A stretch of 47,056 nt of DNA from Phycisphaerales bacterium (GCA_027083355.1 JALWOY010000176.1:1-47056), one strand, 5' to 3'; shown: positions 8,951-17,299, counted from the stretch's first letter. Notes: generated from the sequence alone by a model not told the origin. Translations and numbers: made by a program.

Positions 8951-9163
8951 GTGAACGCAGACATCCACCCCGCGCCCGGGCAGACCGACGCCGAGTACCT
9001 CTACCCATGCGCCGAGTGCGGCTTGGCACTGCCGATCCGGATCTGTCCCGACGACGAGGACGCAACCAACATCTCGTGCGCCTCGTGCGGGGCGCGGTAC
9101 CGCGGCTACGTGGACACGGAAAACGACGAGCTGCGGCTGAACATCCGGATCGATCCCGAATGA
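8951..9163 (+). CDS. Small zinc-ribbon protein
   Basis: A 70-residue acidic protein with two CxxC pairs, CAEC at 20-23 and CASC at 43-46, which should hold one zinc ion in a ribbon fold. The spacing and the sequence between (LPIRICPDDEDATNIS) suggest a structural or adaptor domain. The GTG at 8951 is chosen because AAAGGA lies 8 bases upstream; the frame runs further upstream to 8873 without a site. I do not recognise a named family. It sits between the histidine kinase and the convergent gmk, after a T-rich spacer. Confidence 0.7.
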   Translation: MNADIHPAPGQTDAEYLYPCAECGLALPIRICPDDEDATNISCASCGARYRGYVDTENDELRLNIRIDPE

Positions 9164-9193
9164 AACCGACTGAAATCAGACGCTCGCCGTGGT

Positions 9194-9775
9194 TCAGGCC
9201 CCGCCGGGGACGCCGCGGCGGCTCTGGAGCGCGCGCACGGCCTGATCGATCGCGCTCTCGAGGTTGTCGTTGACGATGAACACGTCGTAGGCCCCGCTGG
9301 CGCGGGCGTCGGCGATCTCGCGCTTCGCCTCGGCGAAACGGCGCTGGATGACGTCCTCGCCCTCGCGCGCCCGGCGACGCAGGCGTTCGAGCAACGCCTC
9401 CTCGTTCGGCGGCAGGATGAACACGCCGAACGCGTCCGGGCGGTTCCGCTTGACCTGTGCGGCGCCCTGCACGTCGATCTCGAGCACGACCACCCGGCCC
9501 GCGGCCAGACGCTCGTTCACCCACGCCACGGGTGTGCCGTACCGGTTGCCGAACACCTCGGCCCATTCGAGCAGCTCGCCGCGGCGGACCATCTCGTCGA
9601 ACTGCTCGGGGGCTTTGAAGAAATAATCCACGCCCTCGGTCTCACCGGGGCGGATGGGCCGGGTCGTCGCGCTGACGCTCAACTCGGCGTCGTCGATGCG
9701 GTCGACCACGGCCCGCGTGATCGTCGTCTTGCCCACGCCGCTCGGTCCGCTCACGATGGCCAACAAACCGCTCAC
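9194..9775 (-). CDS. gmk: Guanylate kinase
   Basis: This enzyme phosphorylates GMP to GDP with ATP, an essential step of purine salvage and synthesis. The 193-residue protein has the P-loop [12 protein letters not shown] near residue 7 and the GMP-binding stretch LSVSATTRPIRPGETEGVDY. It also has FFKAPEQFDEMVRRGELLEWAEVFGNRYGT and the LEIDVQGAAQVK core. The GTG start at 9775 overlaps the pyrB stop as GTGA and has a G-rich ribosome site just upstream; a longer frame to 9847 would run deep into pyrB. The length is close to the usual 200 residues. Co-translation with pyrB ties purine and pyrimidine nucleotide synthesis to one transcript. Confidence 0.95.
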   Translation of the reverse strand: MSGLLAIVSGPSGVGKTTITRAVVDRIDDAELSVSATTRPIRPGETEGVDYFFKAPEQFDEMVRRGELLEWAEVFGNRYGTPVAWVNERLAAGRVVVLEIDVQGAAQVKRNRPDAFGVFILPPNEEALLERLRRRAREGEDVIQRRFAEAKREIADARASGAYDVFIVNDNLESAIDQAVRALQSRRGVPGGA

Positions 9776-10818
9776 GATCCCCCCCCCGCCGCCGTCCCGT
9801 CCGCAAGGAGCGATTCGAGCACCGCCATGCGGACGGCCACCCCACACGACACCTGATCGAGCACGATCGAGCGGGGCAGGTCGATCCCGTCGCCGTCGGC
9901 GACCGCGTCGTCGATCTCCATGCCCCGGTTCATCGGGCCGGGGTGCATGACCACCGCGTCGGGCCGCATGCGCCGGGCGCGGGCGACCGTCAGGGCATAA
10001 CCGGCGCGGTATTCACGCCTCGACGCGATGCCCCGGCCCCCGTGCCGCTCGAACTGCACCCGCAGCATCTGCACCGCGTCGACCCGGCCCAGCACCGCGT
10101 CGAGGTCGCGTTCGACGTGCACGCCCAGCGCCCCCAGCGAACGCGGCGCCTGCGCCGGCGGGCCGACGAGCACCACCTCGGCCCCGAGCGCCGTCATCGC
10201 GATGACATCCGACCGGGCCACCCGGCTCGACGCGACATCGCCCACGATCGCCACGGTCAACCCGGTCAGGTCGAACGTGTCGGCCCGGTTCTTCGCCCGC
10301 GCCAATGCCAGCACGTCGAGCAGCCCCTGCGTGGGGTGCTCGTGCTTGCCGTCGCCCGCGTTGAGCACGCTGCACGAGACGGCCCGCGCAATCAGGTGCG
10401 GCGCCCCGGCCTGCCTGACCCGGACCACGATCGCGTCGACACCCATCGCCTCGATCGTCCGGGCCGTGTCGTCGAGCGTCTCGCCCTTGCTCAGCGACGT
10501 GCCCGAGCCGGAGAGGTCGATCGCCTCGGCCCCGAGCCGGCGGGCGGCGAGGACGAAGCTCGTGCGTGTGCGCGTCGAATCCTCGAAGAAGACGGTCGCG
10601 ACCGTTTTGCCGGCAAGGGGTTCACCGAAATCGCCCGCCTCCATGAACGCCGCGGCCCGGGTGAGCCACGCCCGCATCAGGTCGGGCTCAACGCCTTCGA
10701 GTTGCAGCAGGTGTCGGCCCGGCATCGGGCGGAGTGTATTCCCCGGCGCGGGCCGTGCCAGTTCGACCACCGCCGCCTCCCGGGCCTTCCCCGACGCGAT
10801 CCGGTCGCGCGGCATCAC
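9772..10818 (-). CDS. pyrB: Aspartate carbamoyltransferase catalytic subunit
   Basis: This enzyme joins carbamoyl phosphate and aspartate in the first committed step of pyrimidine synthesis. The 348-residue chain carries the carbamoyl-phosphate loop FFEDSTRTRTSF near residue 80, the second loop SLSKGETLDD, the HPTQ motif and the C-terminal HPGPMNRG. An extra basic N-terminal stretch of about 30 residues precedes the usual start; the ATG at 10818 is chosen for its ATGA overlap with the lipoprotein gene upstream, but an internal start near MPGRHLL is possible. No pyrC or pyrI adjoins it. It is the middle gene of the lipoprotein-pyrB-gmk operon. Confidence 0.95.
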   Translation of the reverse strand: MMPRDRIASGKAREAAVVELARPAPGNTLRPMPGRHLLQLEGVEPDLMRAWLTRAAAFMEAGDFGEPLAGKTVATVFFEDSTRTRTSFVLAARRLGAEAIDLSGSGTSLSKGETLDDTARTIEAMGVDAIVVRVRQAGAPHLIARAVSCSVLNAGDGKHEHPTQGLLDVLALARAKNRADTFDLTGLTVAIVGDVASSRVARSDVIAMTALGAEVVLVGPPAQAPRSLGALGVHVERDLDAVLGRVDAVQMLRVQFERHGGRGIASRREYRAGYALTVARARRMRPDAVVMHPGPMNRGMEIDDAVADGDGIDLPRSIVLDQVSCGVAVRMAVLESLLADGTAAGGGS

Positions 10819-11369
10819 CCCCCCGCTCCCTCTGCGGAGCCGGCGTCGTCAACGCCGATGTAGTGCGGCTCGGGCAGCCCCTCCGCCCCGATCACCCACG
10901 GGCGCATCCGCACGACGCGCCATTGGTTGAGCCCGCCCTCCAGATACACCGTCACCGCCTGCACGATCGGCTCGCCCGAAGGCGACGGGCCCAGCTCGCC
11001 CACCGGCCTGAGCACGTCCACCTCCGCCTTCGCCCCGCGGGCCCAGATACGGGTGACGTGGTACGTCGGCTCCGATTCCAAGCCCGGGGCCATCGCCCGG
11101 GCGCCCCGGCCGACACGGTCCACGATGACGCCGTAAACGCGGTCCTTGACCGCCGGGGGGAGATTGATCACGGGTTCCGCCCCGCCGGGCGGGGGGAAGC
11201 GGTCGATGACCGCGCCGAGGGCGGCGATCATCAGCTCGTCGGCGGGCGGGCCGTTGATGTCGTCGGAGGCCGTCTGCCAGTCCGCGGGCGGGTATGTCAC
11301 ATAGCCGACACAGCCGGGCAGCGCCAGCAGAACAGCCGAAATCAGCAGGATGATGGTCGTGCGGCTCAT
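10815..11369 (-). CDS. Predicted lipoprotein of unknown function
   Basis: A 184-residue secreted protein. The signal peptide MSRTTIILLISAVLLALPGC ends in a good lipobox (LPGC), so the mature protein should be lipid-anchored at Cys20. The body is soluble, with a mixed alpha/beta pattern and a conserved-looking VTVYLEGGLNQWRVVRMRPW near the C-terminus that could form a beta-hairpin. I do not recognise the family. It is first in an operon with pyrB and gmk, with an ATGA overlap to pyrB. The functional link is not obvious. Confidence 0.8.
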   Translation of the reverse strand: MSRTTIILLISAVLLALPGCVGYVTYPPADWQTASDDINGPPADELMIAALGAVIDRFPPPGGAEPVINLPPAVKDRVYGVIVDRVGRGARAMAPGLESEPTYHVTRIWARGAKAEVDVLRPVGELGPSPSGEPIVQAVTVYLEGGLNQWRVVRMRPWVIGAEGLPEPHYIGVDDAGSAEGAGG

Positions 11370-11447
11370 GGTGTCGGGCCCTTTCCGTATCTGCGGTGCA
11401 ACTCTAGGTATCGCCGGGTGTCCCCGCCCCGTGTTCTACGATCGTCC

Positions 11448-12122
11448 ATGCCCACGCCGCCCGACCCGGCCCGAGTTGATGCGATGGTCCCCCGGGCCGA
11501 ACCGCCCGCCCGCGCCCCCGAAGCCTCGGGGCGACGGTTCGTGCTGGGTGTGTCGGGCGCGTCCGGGGCGCCGTACGCCGTGCGCACGCTCGAACAACTC
11601 CTGCTTTCGGGCGCCGAGGTGCACCTGGTCGTCACCGAGTTCGGCCGTCGGCTGCTGCGCGACGAGATCGCGGTCACCGAGCCTTCTCTTGCACAGCTCT
11701 GCCCCAACCTCGCCGGGGCGGCGGGGCTTTCGGAGCGGCTGATCGTCCACCCGCACAAGGACGTCGGGGCCGCGATCGCCTCGGGCGGGCTGCGCACCGA
11801 CGGCATGGCGATCGTGCCGTGCTCGTCGACCAGCCTCGGGGCGATCGCCTCGGGGTCGGGGTCGAACCTGTTGACGCGAGCGGCGGCGGTGACGCTCAAG
11901 GAACGCCGGCCGCTTGTGATCTGTCACCGCGAGATGCCGCTGAGCCTGATCGATATCGAGAACATGCGCACGCTGGCGCTCGCGGGCGCGACGCTGTGCA
12001 GCCCGAACCCCGGGTTCTATCTGCACCCGGCGAGCGTGCGCGACGTTGTCGATTTCGTCGCGGGGAAAGTGCTCGACCTGCTGCGGGTCGAGCACGGGCT
12101 GCAGACCCGCTGGATGGGCTGA
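11448..12122 (+). CDS. ubiX: UbiX-family flavin prenyltransferase
   Basis: The family makes prenylated FMN, the cofactor of UbiD-type decarboxylases, from dimethylallyl phosphate and FMN. The 224-residue protein shows the flavin-binding GVSGASGAPYA near residue 36, PCSSTSLGAIASGSG in the middle, the HREMPLS motif and a C-terminal RWMG. The first 30 residues are a proline- and alanine-rich extension not usual for UbiX. The ATG at 11448 is 78 bp from the divergent lipoprotein start. No ubiD lies nearby, so the client decarboxylase is unlinked. Confidence 0.93.
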   Translation: MPTPPDPARVDAMVPRAEPPARAPEASGRRFVLGVSGASGAPYAVRTLEQLLLSGAEVHLVVTEFGRRLLRDEIAVTEPSLAQLCPNLAGAAGLSERLIVHPHKDVGAAIASGGLRTDGMAIVPCSSTSLGAIASGSGSNLLTRAAAVTLKERRPLVICHREMPLSLIDIENMRTLALAGATLCSPNPGFYLHPASVRDVVDFVAGKVLDLLRVEHGLQTRWMG

Positions 12123-12137
12123 TGGTGTGATGAAAAG

Positions 12138-12154
12138 ACAGGCGGGACGCCTGT
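12138..12154. repeat. Short perfect hairpin
   Basis: ACAGGCG and CGCCTGT pair perfectly around a GGA loop. It sits between the convergent ubiX and peroxidase genes, next to a terminator hairpin, and has no T-tract of its own. It resembles the short palindromes scattered through this genome's intergenic DNA. Confidence 0.5.
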
Positions 12155-12164
12155 CCCAACCGGG

Positions 12165-12197
12165 AGAAAGAAAGGCCCGGACTTTCGCCCGGGCCTT
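12165..12197 (-). terminator. Rho-independent terminator after the peroxidase gene
   Basis: AAGGCCCGG (12172-12180) pairs with CCGGGCCTT (12189-12197) around an 8-base loop. On the minus strand the stem is followed by TTCTTTCT. It lies 57 bp past the stop of the minus-strand gene and could also block ubiX readthrough. Confidence 0.75.
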
Positions 12198-12253
12198 GTG
12201 TCGCAGCCTTGTCTGGAAGCGCCTTGTCAAGCGGGACCGATCATCCGAATGGA

Positions 12254-14053
12254 TTACGCCGGGCAGCCCGCGGTGAAACTGGTCACGAAGATCTGCACGT
12301 CGAGCAGGTCGAGGATGCCGTCGTTGTTCAGGTCCGCGATCGGGTCGCCCGACGTGAACCCCGAGACGAAGACGTTGACGTCGAGCAGGTCGAGCACGCC
12401 GTCGCCGGTCAGATCCGCCGGGCAGGTCGAATCCGGGCACCACCCGCCGCAGAAGAGCGTGATCTCGACCGGCTGCGAGAGCGCCACCCCGCCGGGCGCC
12501 GACGGGTCGTCGACGCGCCACTGCATGTAGACCACCTCGCCGTCGAGCGCGGGGTCGGCCGCGATGGGCCAGTGGAACGTGGCGAACCCGTTGCCGATGC
12601 CGAGGCCCTCGACCGCGATCGGGCCGGAGGTGGTATCCGGGATCACGACCCCGCCGACGGGCGGCTGCTCGGAGATCGCCACCTCGGCGGTCGTCCCGGC
12701 CAGCGCCCGGTCCAGCCCGATCTTGAACCACTCGTTGCCCACGTTCGGCGGGACATTCGCGATCATCCTCGGCGTCAGCCCCCCGCTTCCCGCCACGCCG
12801 CCCGTCAGCAGCACGGGGTTGGGCGCCCCCTCGCTGTGCAGCGTCGGGCGGTCGAACGGGAACTGCTCATTGGCCACCCGCGGGTCGACCAGCGCGTTGG
12901 TGATGAAGTCCGCCACCGCGGCCTGTTGCGGCGGCGGCACCAGCGCCGGCAGCACGGGCGCCCGGTTCGGGTTGCCCGGCGCGCCCGGGCCGGCGTAGAA
13001 CGGGAAGACCTGGTTGACGCTCTGGAACGTCCCCGTGTGCATCAGCGTCCGCTTCAGCCCCGCGTTGCGGAGCGTCGCCGTCTTGAACTTCCCGCGGTCG
13101 GCCTGATCGCCCGTGACGCCCTCGCGCCCGATGTCCTGGTTGTTGGGCCGCAGCCCGATGTTGATGAACAGGTTGTCCGTGAACAGCGGCGGCACATGGC
13201 AGATGCTGCACTTCGAGACCTGGAACGCCTGCCACCCCTGCTGCTGCCGGGGCGTCATCGCGTTCTGATCGCCCGCGATAAACGCGTCCCAAGGCGTCTG
13301 GTCGGGCACCAGCGTGCGCTCGTATGTGGCGATCGCCATCGCGATACGCGCGGCGGTGATCTGCCCGTCGCCGAACGCGTCGGCGAACAACTCGGGATAC
13401 CCGGGCTGATCCGCGAGCCGGGCGGTCATGTCCGCCGTCAGGTCCGACGCCAGCGCCATCGGCACCGCCGTGCGGAGTTTCTCGGCGACCTGGTCCCAGT
13501 CACGGTCGGCGTGGGCCATCTCGACATCGGACACCACCGGCCCGACCGCCTGGCTCTCGAGCGCCCCACCCGAGGCGATCACCACCGCCCCGGTCTGCGG
13601 GTCGACGAACTGGCTCGAAGCCCGCCCGTCCCAGAAGATCTCGTCGGCGTACATCGCCATGATCACCGTGTTCGCGGCTCGCGGCGTCAGCTGCGGGTCC
13701 AGCCCGAAGACCGGGTCCGGCTCGTAGTCCTGCGCCGCGTCGGCGCTGATCACGCCCGGCGAGGTGAACAGGTCATCGGGCGATCCGAGCACGCCGTCCG
13801 GGCCGGGGTTGACCGCCAGCCTCGGGTCCGCCCCGCCCGAGCCGTGGATATGGCAGGTGGCGCACGCCGTGGTGCTGTCCGTCGAGAGCTGCTCGTCGAA
13901 GAACAGCATCTTGCCGAGGATGCGCTTGGCCTCGCTCGGCGGGTTCTCAGGCGGGAAAGACACGGGCGGCAACCCCTGCGAGAAGGCCGGCCCGCCCACA
14001 GCCGCAAAAACGACAACACCCGCGACGACGCGGCACAACATTCCGGTGTTCAT
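12254..14053 (-). CDS. Secreted di-haem cytochrome c peroxidase-like (MauG/CcpA family) protein with C-terminal dockerin
   Basis: A 599-residue exported protein. A signal peptide (about 1-26, ending AFSQ) precedes a two-haem domain with CATCH at 64-68 and CSICH at 282-286, in the order expected for bacterial cytochrome c peroxidases. The middle shows NTVIMAMYADEIFWDGRAS and FKTATLRNAGLKRTLMHTG, typical of the family. After a beta-rich linker (about 400-540), the last 56 residues are two calcium-binding repeats, DLTGDGVLDLLDVNVFV and DLNNDGILDLLDVQIFV, bracketed by CPA and GCPA. This matches the cysteine-flanked dockerin module of planctomycetes. The start at 14053 has AGGAG upstream. Substrate unknown: hydrogen peroxide reduction or protein/metabolite oxidation are both possible. 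No cohesin partner is visible. Confidence 0.9.
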   Translation of the reverse strand: MNTGMLCRVVAGVVVFAAVGGPAFSQGLPPVSFPPENPPSEAKRILGKMLFFDEQLSTDSTTACATCHIHGSGGADPRLAVNPGPDGVLGSPDDLFTSPGVISADAAQDYEPDPVFGLDPQLTPRAANTVIMAMYADEIFWDGRASSQFVDPQTGAVVIASGGALESQAVGPVVSDVEMAHADRDWDQVAEKLRTAVPMALASDLTADMTARLADQPGYPELFADAFGDGQITAARIAMAIATYERTLVPDQTPWDAFIAGDQNAMTPRQQQGWQAFQVSKCSICHVPPLFTDNLFINIGLRPNNQDIGREGVTGDQADRGKFKTATLRNAGLKRTLMHTGTFQSVNQVFPFYAGPGAPGNPNRAPVLPALVPPPQQAAVADFITNALVDPRVANEQFPFDRPTLHSEGAPNPVLLTGGVAGSGGLTPRMIANVPPNVGNEWFKIGLDRALAGTTAEVAISEQPPVGGVVIPDTTSGPIAVEGLGIGNGFATFHWPIAADPALDGEVVYMQWRVDDPSAPGGVALSQPVEITLFCGGWCPDSTCPADLTGDGVLDLLDVNVFVSGFTSGDPIADLNNDGILDLLDVQIFVTSFTAGCPA

Positions 14054-14236
14054 AATGAGGCTCCTCTTTGCTCCCACTCGGCGGCCACACCCCCACGAGA
14101 AAAGAAATCAGTCTAGCCCCCACGAAACCCTTCGATGTCCGCACGCGGCCGGGTGATCACGGGTCCAACGGGCCTCCCGGGACCCTATTGCCCCGCGGCG
14201 GGATTTTTTTTCGCCCGCACGCCGTAGACTCGCCGC

Positions 14237-15115
14237 GTGACCGACACCTGGACCACACGACGCCTACTCGACTGGATGAACGACGCGTTCACCGCCCGCG
14301 GCCTCGACAGCCCGCGCCTGTGCGCCGAGATCCTGCTCTCGCACGTCCTTGGCTGCGACCGGCTCCGCCTCTACATGGAAACCGACCGCCCCGCGTCGCC
14401 CGACGAACGCGAACGCCTGCGGGACCTTGTCCGCCGGGCGCTCGAGCACGAACCGATCCAGTATCTCACGGGCGAGGCATGGTTCTTCGGGCTTCGCCTG
14501 CGCGCCGACCGCCGGGCGATCATCCCCCGGCCATCGACCGAAACCATCGTCGAACACCTGCTCCAGCACGGCCGGGCCGGGGGCGAGCACGGAGAGCGAA
14601 ACAGCCCCGTCCGCATCGCCGACGTCTGCACCGGCTCGGGGTGCATCGCCGTCGCGCTGGCGAAGAACCTGCCTGGCGCCCGGATCATCGCGACGGACAT
14701 CTCCGCCGACGCGCTGGCGCTGGCGCGCGAGAACGCCGAGAGCCTCGGCGTCGCCGGGCAAGTCGAGTTTGTCGAGGGCGACCTGCTCGCGCCGCTCTCG
14801 GGCCGGGGCCCGTTCGACTGGATCGTGTCCAATCCGCCGTACATCCCGGATCATGAGTGGGACGCGGTCGAGCCGAATGTGAAGGACCACGAGCCGCATC
14901 TCGCGCTGCGCGGCGGGTCGGACGGGCTGGACCTCGTCCGCCCGATCATCGAAAACGCCCGCGGGCTGCTCGCCCCGGGCGGGGGGCTGCTCATCGAGAT
15001 CGCGGCGTGCACCGCGGGCGACGCGCTCGGGCTCGCGACCCGGGCCGGCTGGTCGGAGCCGCGGATCCTGAAAGACCACGAGGGCCTCGACCGGGTGCTG
15101 GTCGCGAGCGCCTGA
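14237..15115 (+). CDS. prmC: Peptide chain release factor glutamine methyltransferase
   Basis: This enzyme methylates the glutamine of the GGQ motif in release factors RF1/RF2 using S-adenosylmethionine. The 292-residue length is normal. An N-terminal helical domain (about 1-95) with PIQYLTGEAWFFG and PRPSTE leads into the Rossmann methyltransferase domain. ADVCTGSGCIAVALAKNLPG binds SAM, and SNPPYIP near residue 200 is the catalytic NPPY loop. The GTG at 14237 is the first start in frame and fits the family's N-terminus. The usual neighbour prfA is absent. Confidence 0.95.
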   Translation: MTDTWTTRRLLDWMNDAFTARGLDSPRLCAEILLSHVLGCDRLRLYMETDRPASPDERERLRDLVRRALEHEPIQYLTGEAWFFGLRLRADRRAIIPRPSTETIVEHLLQHGRAGGEHGERNSPVRIADVCTGSGCIAVALAKNLPGARIIATDISADALALARENAESLGVAGQVEFVEGDLLAPLSGRGPFDWIVSNPPYIPDHEWDAVEPNVKDHEPHLALRGGSDGLDLVRPIIENARGLLAPGGGLLIEIAACTAGDALGLATRAGWSEPRILKDHEGLDRVLVASA

Positions 15116-15118
15116 CAC

Positions 15119-15176
15119 GCATCCCGTTCCATTCTCGTGCATGTAGCCTTTTTCTGCATCAATCTGAATTCACCAC
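15119..15176 (+). repeat. 58-bp direct repeat, copy 1
   Basis: Begins GCATCCCGTTCCATTCTCG and ends with CTGCATCAATCTGAATTCAC plus CAC. The second copy at 15280-15337 differs at 4 of 58 positions. It lies immediately downstream of prmC. Confidence 0.85.
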
Positions 15177-15181
15177 AATGA

Positions 15182-15203
15182 GCCCCAAGCGTGAGCGCGG
15201 GGC
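15182..15203. repeat. REP-like palindrome
   Basis: GCCCC and GGGGC flank AAGCGTGAGCGC. The composition (gccccaagcgtgagcgcggg) is that of a short REP-like element. It lies between the two 58-bp repeats. Confidence 0.45.
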
Positions 15204-15236
15204 CGATCACCCGGAAGGATGACGACAGCACGCTCG

Positions 15237-15264
15237 GCCCGTCGCTGACGCTCCGGGCTCTTTT
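15237..15264 (+). terminator. Possible terminator after prmC
   Basis: GCCCG (15237-15241) pairs with CGGGC (15254-15258), and the stem is followed by TCTTTT. It lies about 120 bp past the prmC stop, inside the duplicated region. It could be a REP-like palindrome that doubles as a terminator. Confidence 0.45.
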
Positions 15265-15279
15265 CGTGCTCTCTGATGC

Positions 15280-15337
15280 GCATCCCGTTTCATTCTCGCG
15301 CGTGGAGCCTTTTTCTGCATCAATCTGAATTCACCAC
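15280..15337 (+). repeat. 58-bp direct repeat, copy 2
   Basis: Second copy of the repeat at 15119-15176, offset by 161 bp. The inner 27 bases around TTTTTCTGCATCAATC are identical. The 200 bases that follow, up to the next gene, hold no gene and look like decayed intergenic sequence. Confidence 0.85.
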
Positions 15338-15536
15338 GTAGGACCACCGAGGCCACGGAGTTTGTTCTTTGAAAACCCTGTATTTCCAGCCTTCACGCCC
15401 TTCGCACCCTTCGCGTCGAGAACCTTCTCTCCTCGCTCCGCGACCAAGTTCTTCGGACGCTGCGACGAATGTGAATCAACCGGGGTCCGCCTGAATCCGC
15501 CGGCACTATCATCCGCCGCGAGGAAAGGAGCCGGGC

Positions 15537-17093
15537 ATGCCGGGCGAATCGCGACAGATCCCCCCCGCCGTCAAGCGCCGCCTGTACGAGGCGCACGGCC
15601 TGAAAATGAAGTATCACCTCGAACAGGCCGCCAGGGCGTACCGGGCGATCCTCGCCGACCACCCGGACCTCCCCGCCGCGCTCGCGGGGCTGGGCCACAC
15701 GATCGGGATGGCTGGCAAGCCGAAGCAGGGCATCGAGATGCTCCGGCGCGCCCTCGAACTCGACCCTGACAACCCCGAGGTGCACCTGTATCTCGGTGAG
15801 CTGATCTTCAAAGCCCACGACCCCGAGACGGCCCTGACGCACCTCGAAAAAACGATCGAGGCGGAGCCGAAAAACGTCGGGGCGCTGATGATCGCCGCGT
15901 CGTGCCTGGAGCGGCTGAACCGGCTCGACGAGGCGCTCGACCACGCCGAACGGGCCGTCCGCGCCAAGCGGACCGACCCTGAGGCGAACCTGATGCTCGC
16001 GACGGTCGAGTCCCGGCTCAAACGCTACGACGACGCCCGCCCCCGTCTCGAAAAACTCATCGCCCGCTCCTCCACGCCCCGGACCATCCACCACCGGGCG
16101 CTGACCGAACTCGGCTTCCTGCTCGACAAGTGCGGCGAGTACGACGCGGCCTACGAGGCCTTCGACCGGGCCGGCCGCGAGATCGCCGAGACGCCCGAGG
16201 TGAAGAAGATCAACCCGGACCTGGTCAGCATGCGGATCGACGCGTACCGGGGCCGCGTGAGCCGGGCGCTGGTCAGCCGATTCGAGGGTGTCGAGTTCGA
16301 CACCCCGGCCCCCGCATTCCTCGTCGGGTTCCCGCGCTCGGGCACGACCATGACCGAGCAGATCCTCGCCGCCCACCCCGGCGTCGTCAGCTCGGACGAA
16401 CGCCCCCTGCTCAACCCCATGGGCCGGGCGCTGGTGGCGAACATGAAGAACCGCATCGACGTGCCCGCGGCCCTCGAACGGCTCGACGAAAAAGAGACCG
16501 CCCGACTCCGCCGGATCTATTGGGACGCCGCCGCCGAGCTGTTCGACGCGGACGCCGACGGCCGGCTCTTCGTCGACAAGCTCCCGCTGAACATCATCGA
16601 CCTGGCGATGATCAACACGATCTTCCCCGACGCACGGGTGATCGTCGCGCTGCGCGACCCGCGGGATGTCTGCCTCAGCTGCTTCATGCAGTGGTTCGTG
16701 CCCAACCCCGCGATGATCCGCCTGCTGACGCTCGAATCATCGGCGGCGTTCTACCGCGAGGTGATGAGCCTGTATCTGGAACTCGAAGACGTGCTCTCGA
16801 TCGGGTTGTGCCGCGTGCGCTACGAGGACACCGTGGTGGACCTCGAAACACAGGCGAGGCGGATCATCGACCACCTCGGCCTCGACTGGCACGACGACCT
16901 GCTCCGGTTCCAGGAGAAAGCGAAGCAGCGGGCCATCCGCACGCCCAGCTACGCCGCCGTCACCGAGAAGGTGCACACCCGGGCCGTGGGCCGCTGGCAC
17001 AATTACGAAACCCACGTCGAGCCGATCCAGAAAACACTCGCCCCGTTCGTCGCGGCCTTTGGATACAAACACAATACAACCAACAATGAGTAA
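15537..17093 (+). CDS. TPR-repeat sulfotransferase-family protein
   Basis: A 518-residue two-part protein. The N-terminal half (about 20-250) is a run of tetratricopeptide repeats, with units such as ALELDPDNPEVHLYLGELIF and AVRAKRTDPEANLMLATVE, suited to binding a protein partner. The C-terminal half (about 260-515) is a sulfotransferase fold. The PAPS 5'-phosphosulfate loop is FLVGFPRSGTTMTEQIL, and the 3'-phosphate region is ALRDPRDVCLSCFMQW. TPR-sulfotransferases are common in planctomycetes and proteobacteria and resemble tyrosylprotein sulfotransferases; the acceptor is unknown here. No signal peptide is visible. The ATG at 15537 has AGGAAAGGAG upstream. Confidence 0.9.
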   Translation: MPGESRQIPPAVKRRLYEAHGLKMKYHLEQAARAYRAILADHPDLPAALAGLGHTIGMAGKPKQGIEMLRRALELDPDNPEVHLYLGELIFKAHDPETALTHLEKTIEAEPKNVGALMIAASCLERLNRLDEALDHAERAVRAKRTDPEANLMLATVESRLKRYDDARPRLEKLIARSSTPRTIHHRALTELGFLLDKCGEYDAAYEAFDRAGREIAETPEVKKINPDLVSMRIDAYRGRVSRALVSRFEGVEFDTPAPAFLVGFPRSGTTMTEQILAAHPGVVSSDERPLLNPMGRALVANMKNRIDVPAALERLDEKETARLRRIYWDAAAELFDADADGRLFVDKLPLNIIDLAMINTIFPDARVIVALRDPRDVCLSCFMQWFVPNPAMIRLLTLESSAAFYREVMSLYLELEDVLSIGLCRVRYEDTVVDLETQARRIIDHLGLDWHDDLLRFQEKAKQRAIRTPSYAAVTEKVHTRAVGRWHNYETHVEPIQKTLAPFVAAFGYKHNTTNNE

Positions 17094-17228
17094 ACACACC
17101 CGACCGACCGGTTTTCATGGGTGAACTTCATCGTATTGCCAGATGATAAAAAAACGTTCGGATGAAGAAACGGGGGCATTTTAGGGCGATACCGGCCGGA
17201 ATACGGGGATCACGCCATATAGGCCAAA

Positions 17229-17243
17229 TTCCGAATTTCGGAA
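17229..17243. promoter_or_regulatory. Palindrome TTCCGAA-T-TTCGGAA, possible operator
   Basis: A perfect 7-bp inverted repeat around one central base. It lies in an AT-rich region upstream of the PEP-CTERM gene. A related palindrome occurs at 17284-17293, 50 bp downstream. Confidence 0.5.
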
Positions 17244-17269
17244 ATGTCAAGCATGATCCAGAAATTTTG

Positions 17270-17299
17270 TTGTGACTTATGCCCCGAATTCGGTACATT
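17270..17299 (+). promoter_or_regulatory. Likely promoter of the PEP-CTERM gene with a palindrome in the spacer
   Basis: TTGTGA (17270-17275) and TACATT (17294-17299) are separated by 18 bp. The 10-bp palindrome CCGAATTCGG (17284-17293) fills the spacer directly against the -10 box. Transcription starting near 17306 would give a leader of about 140 bases before the ATG at 17446. Confidence 0.45.
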
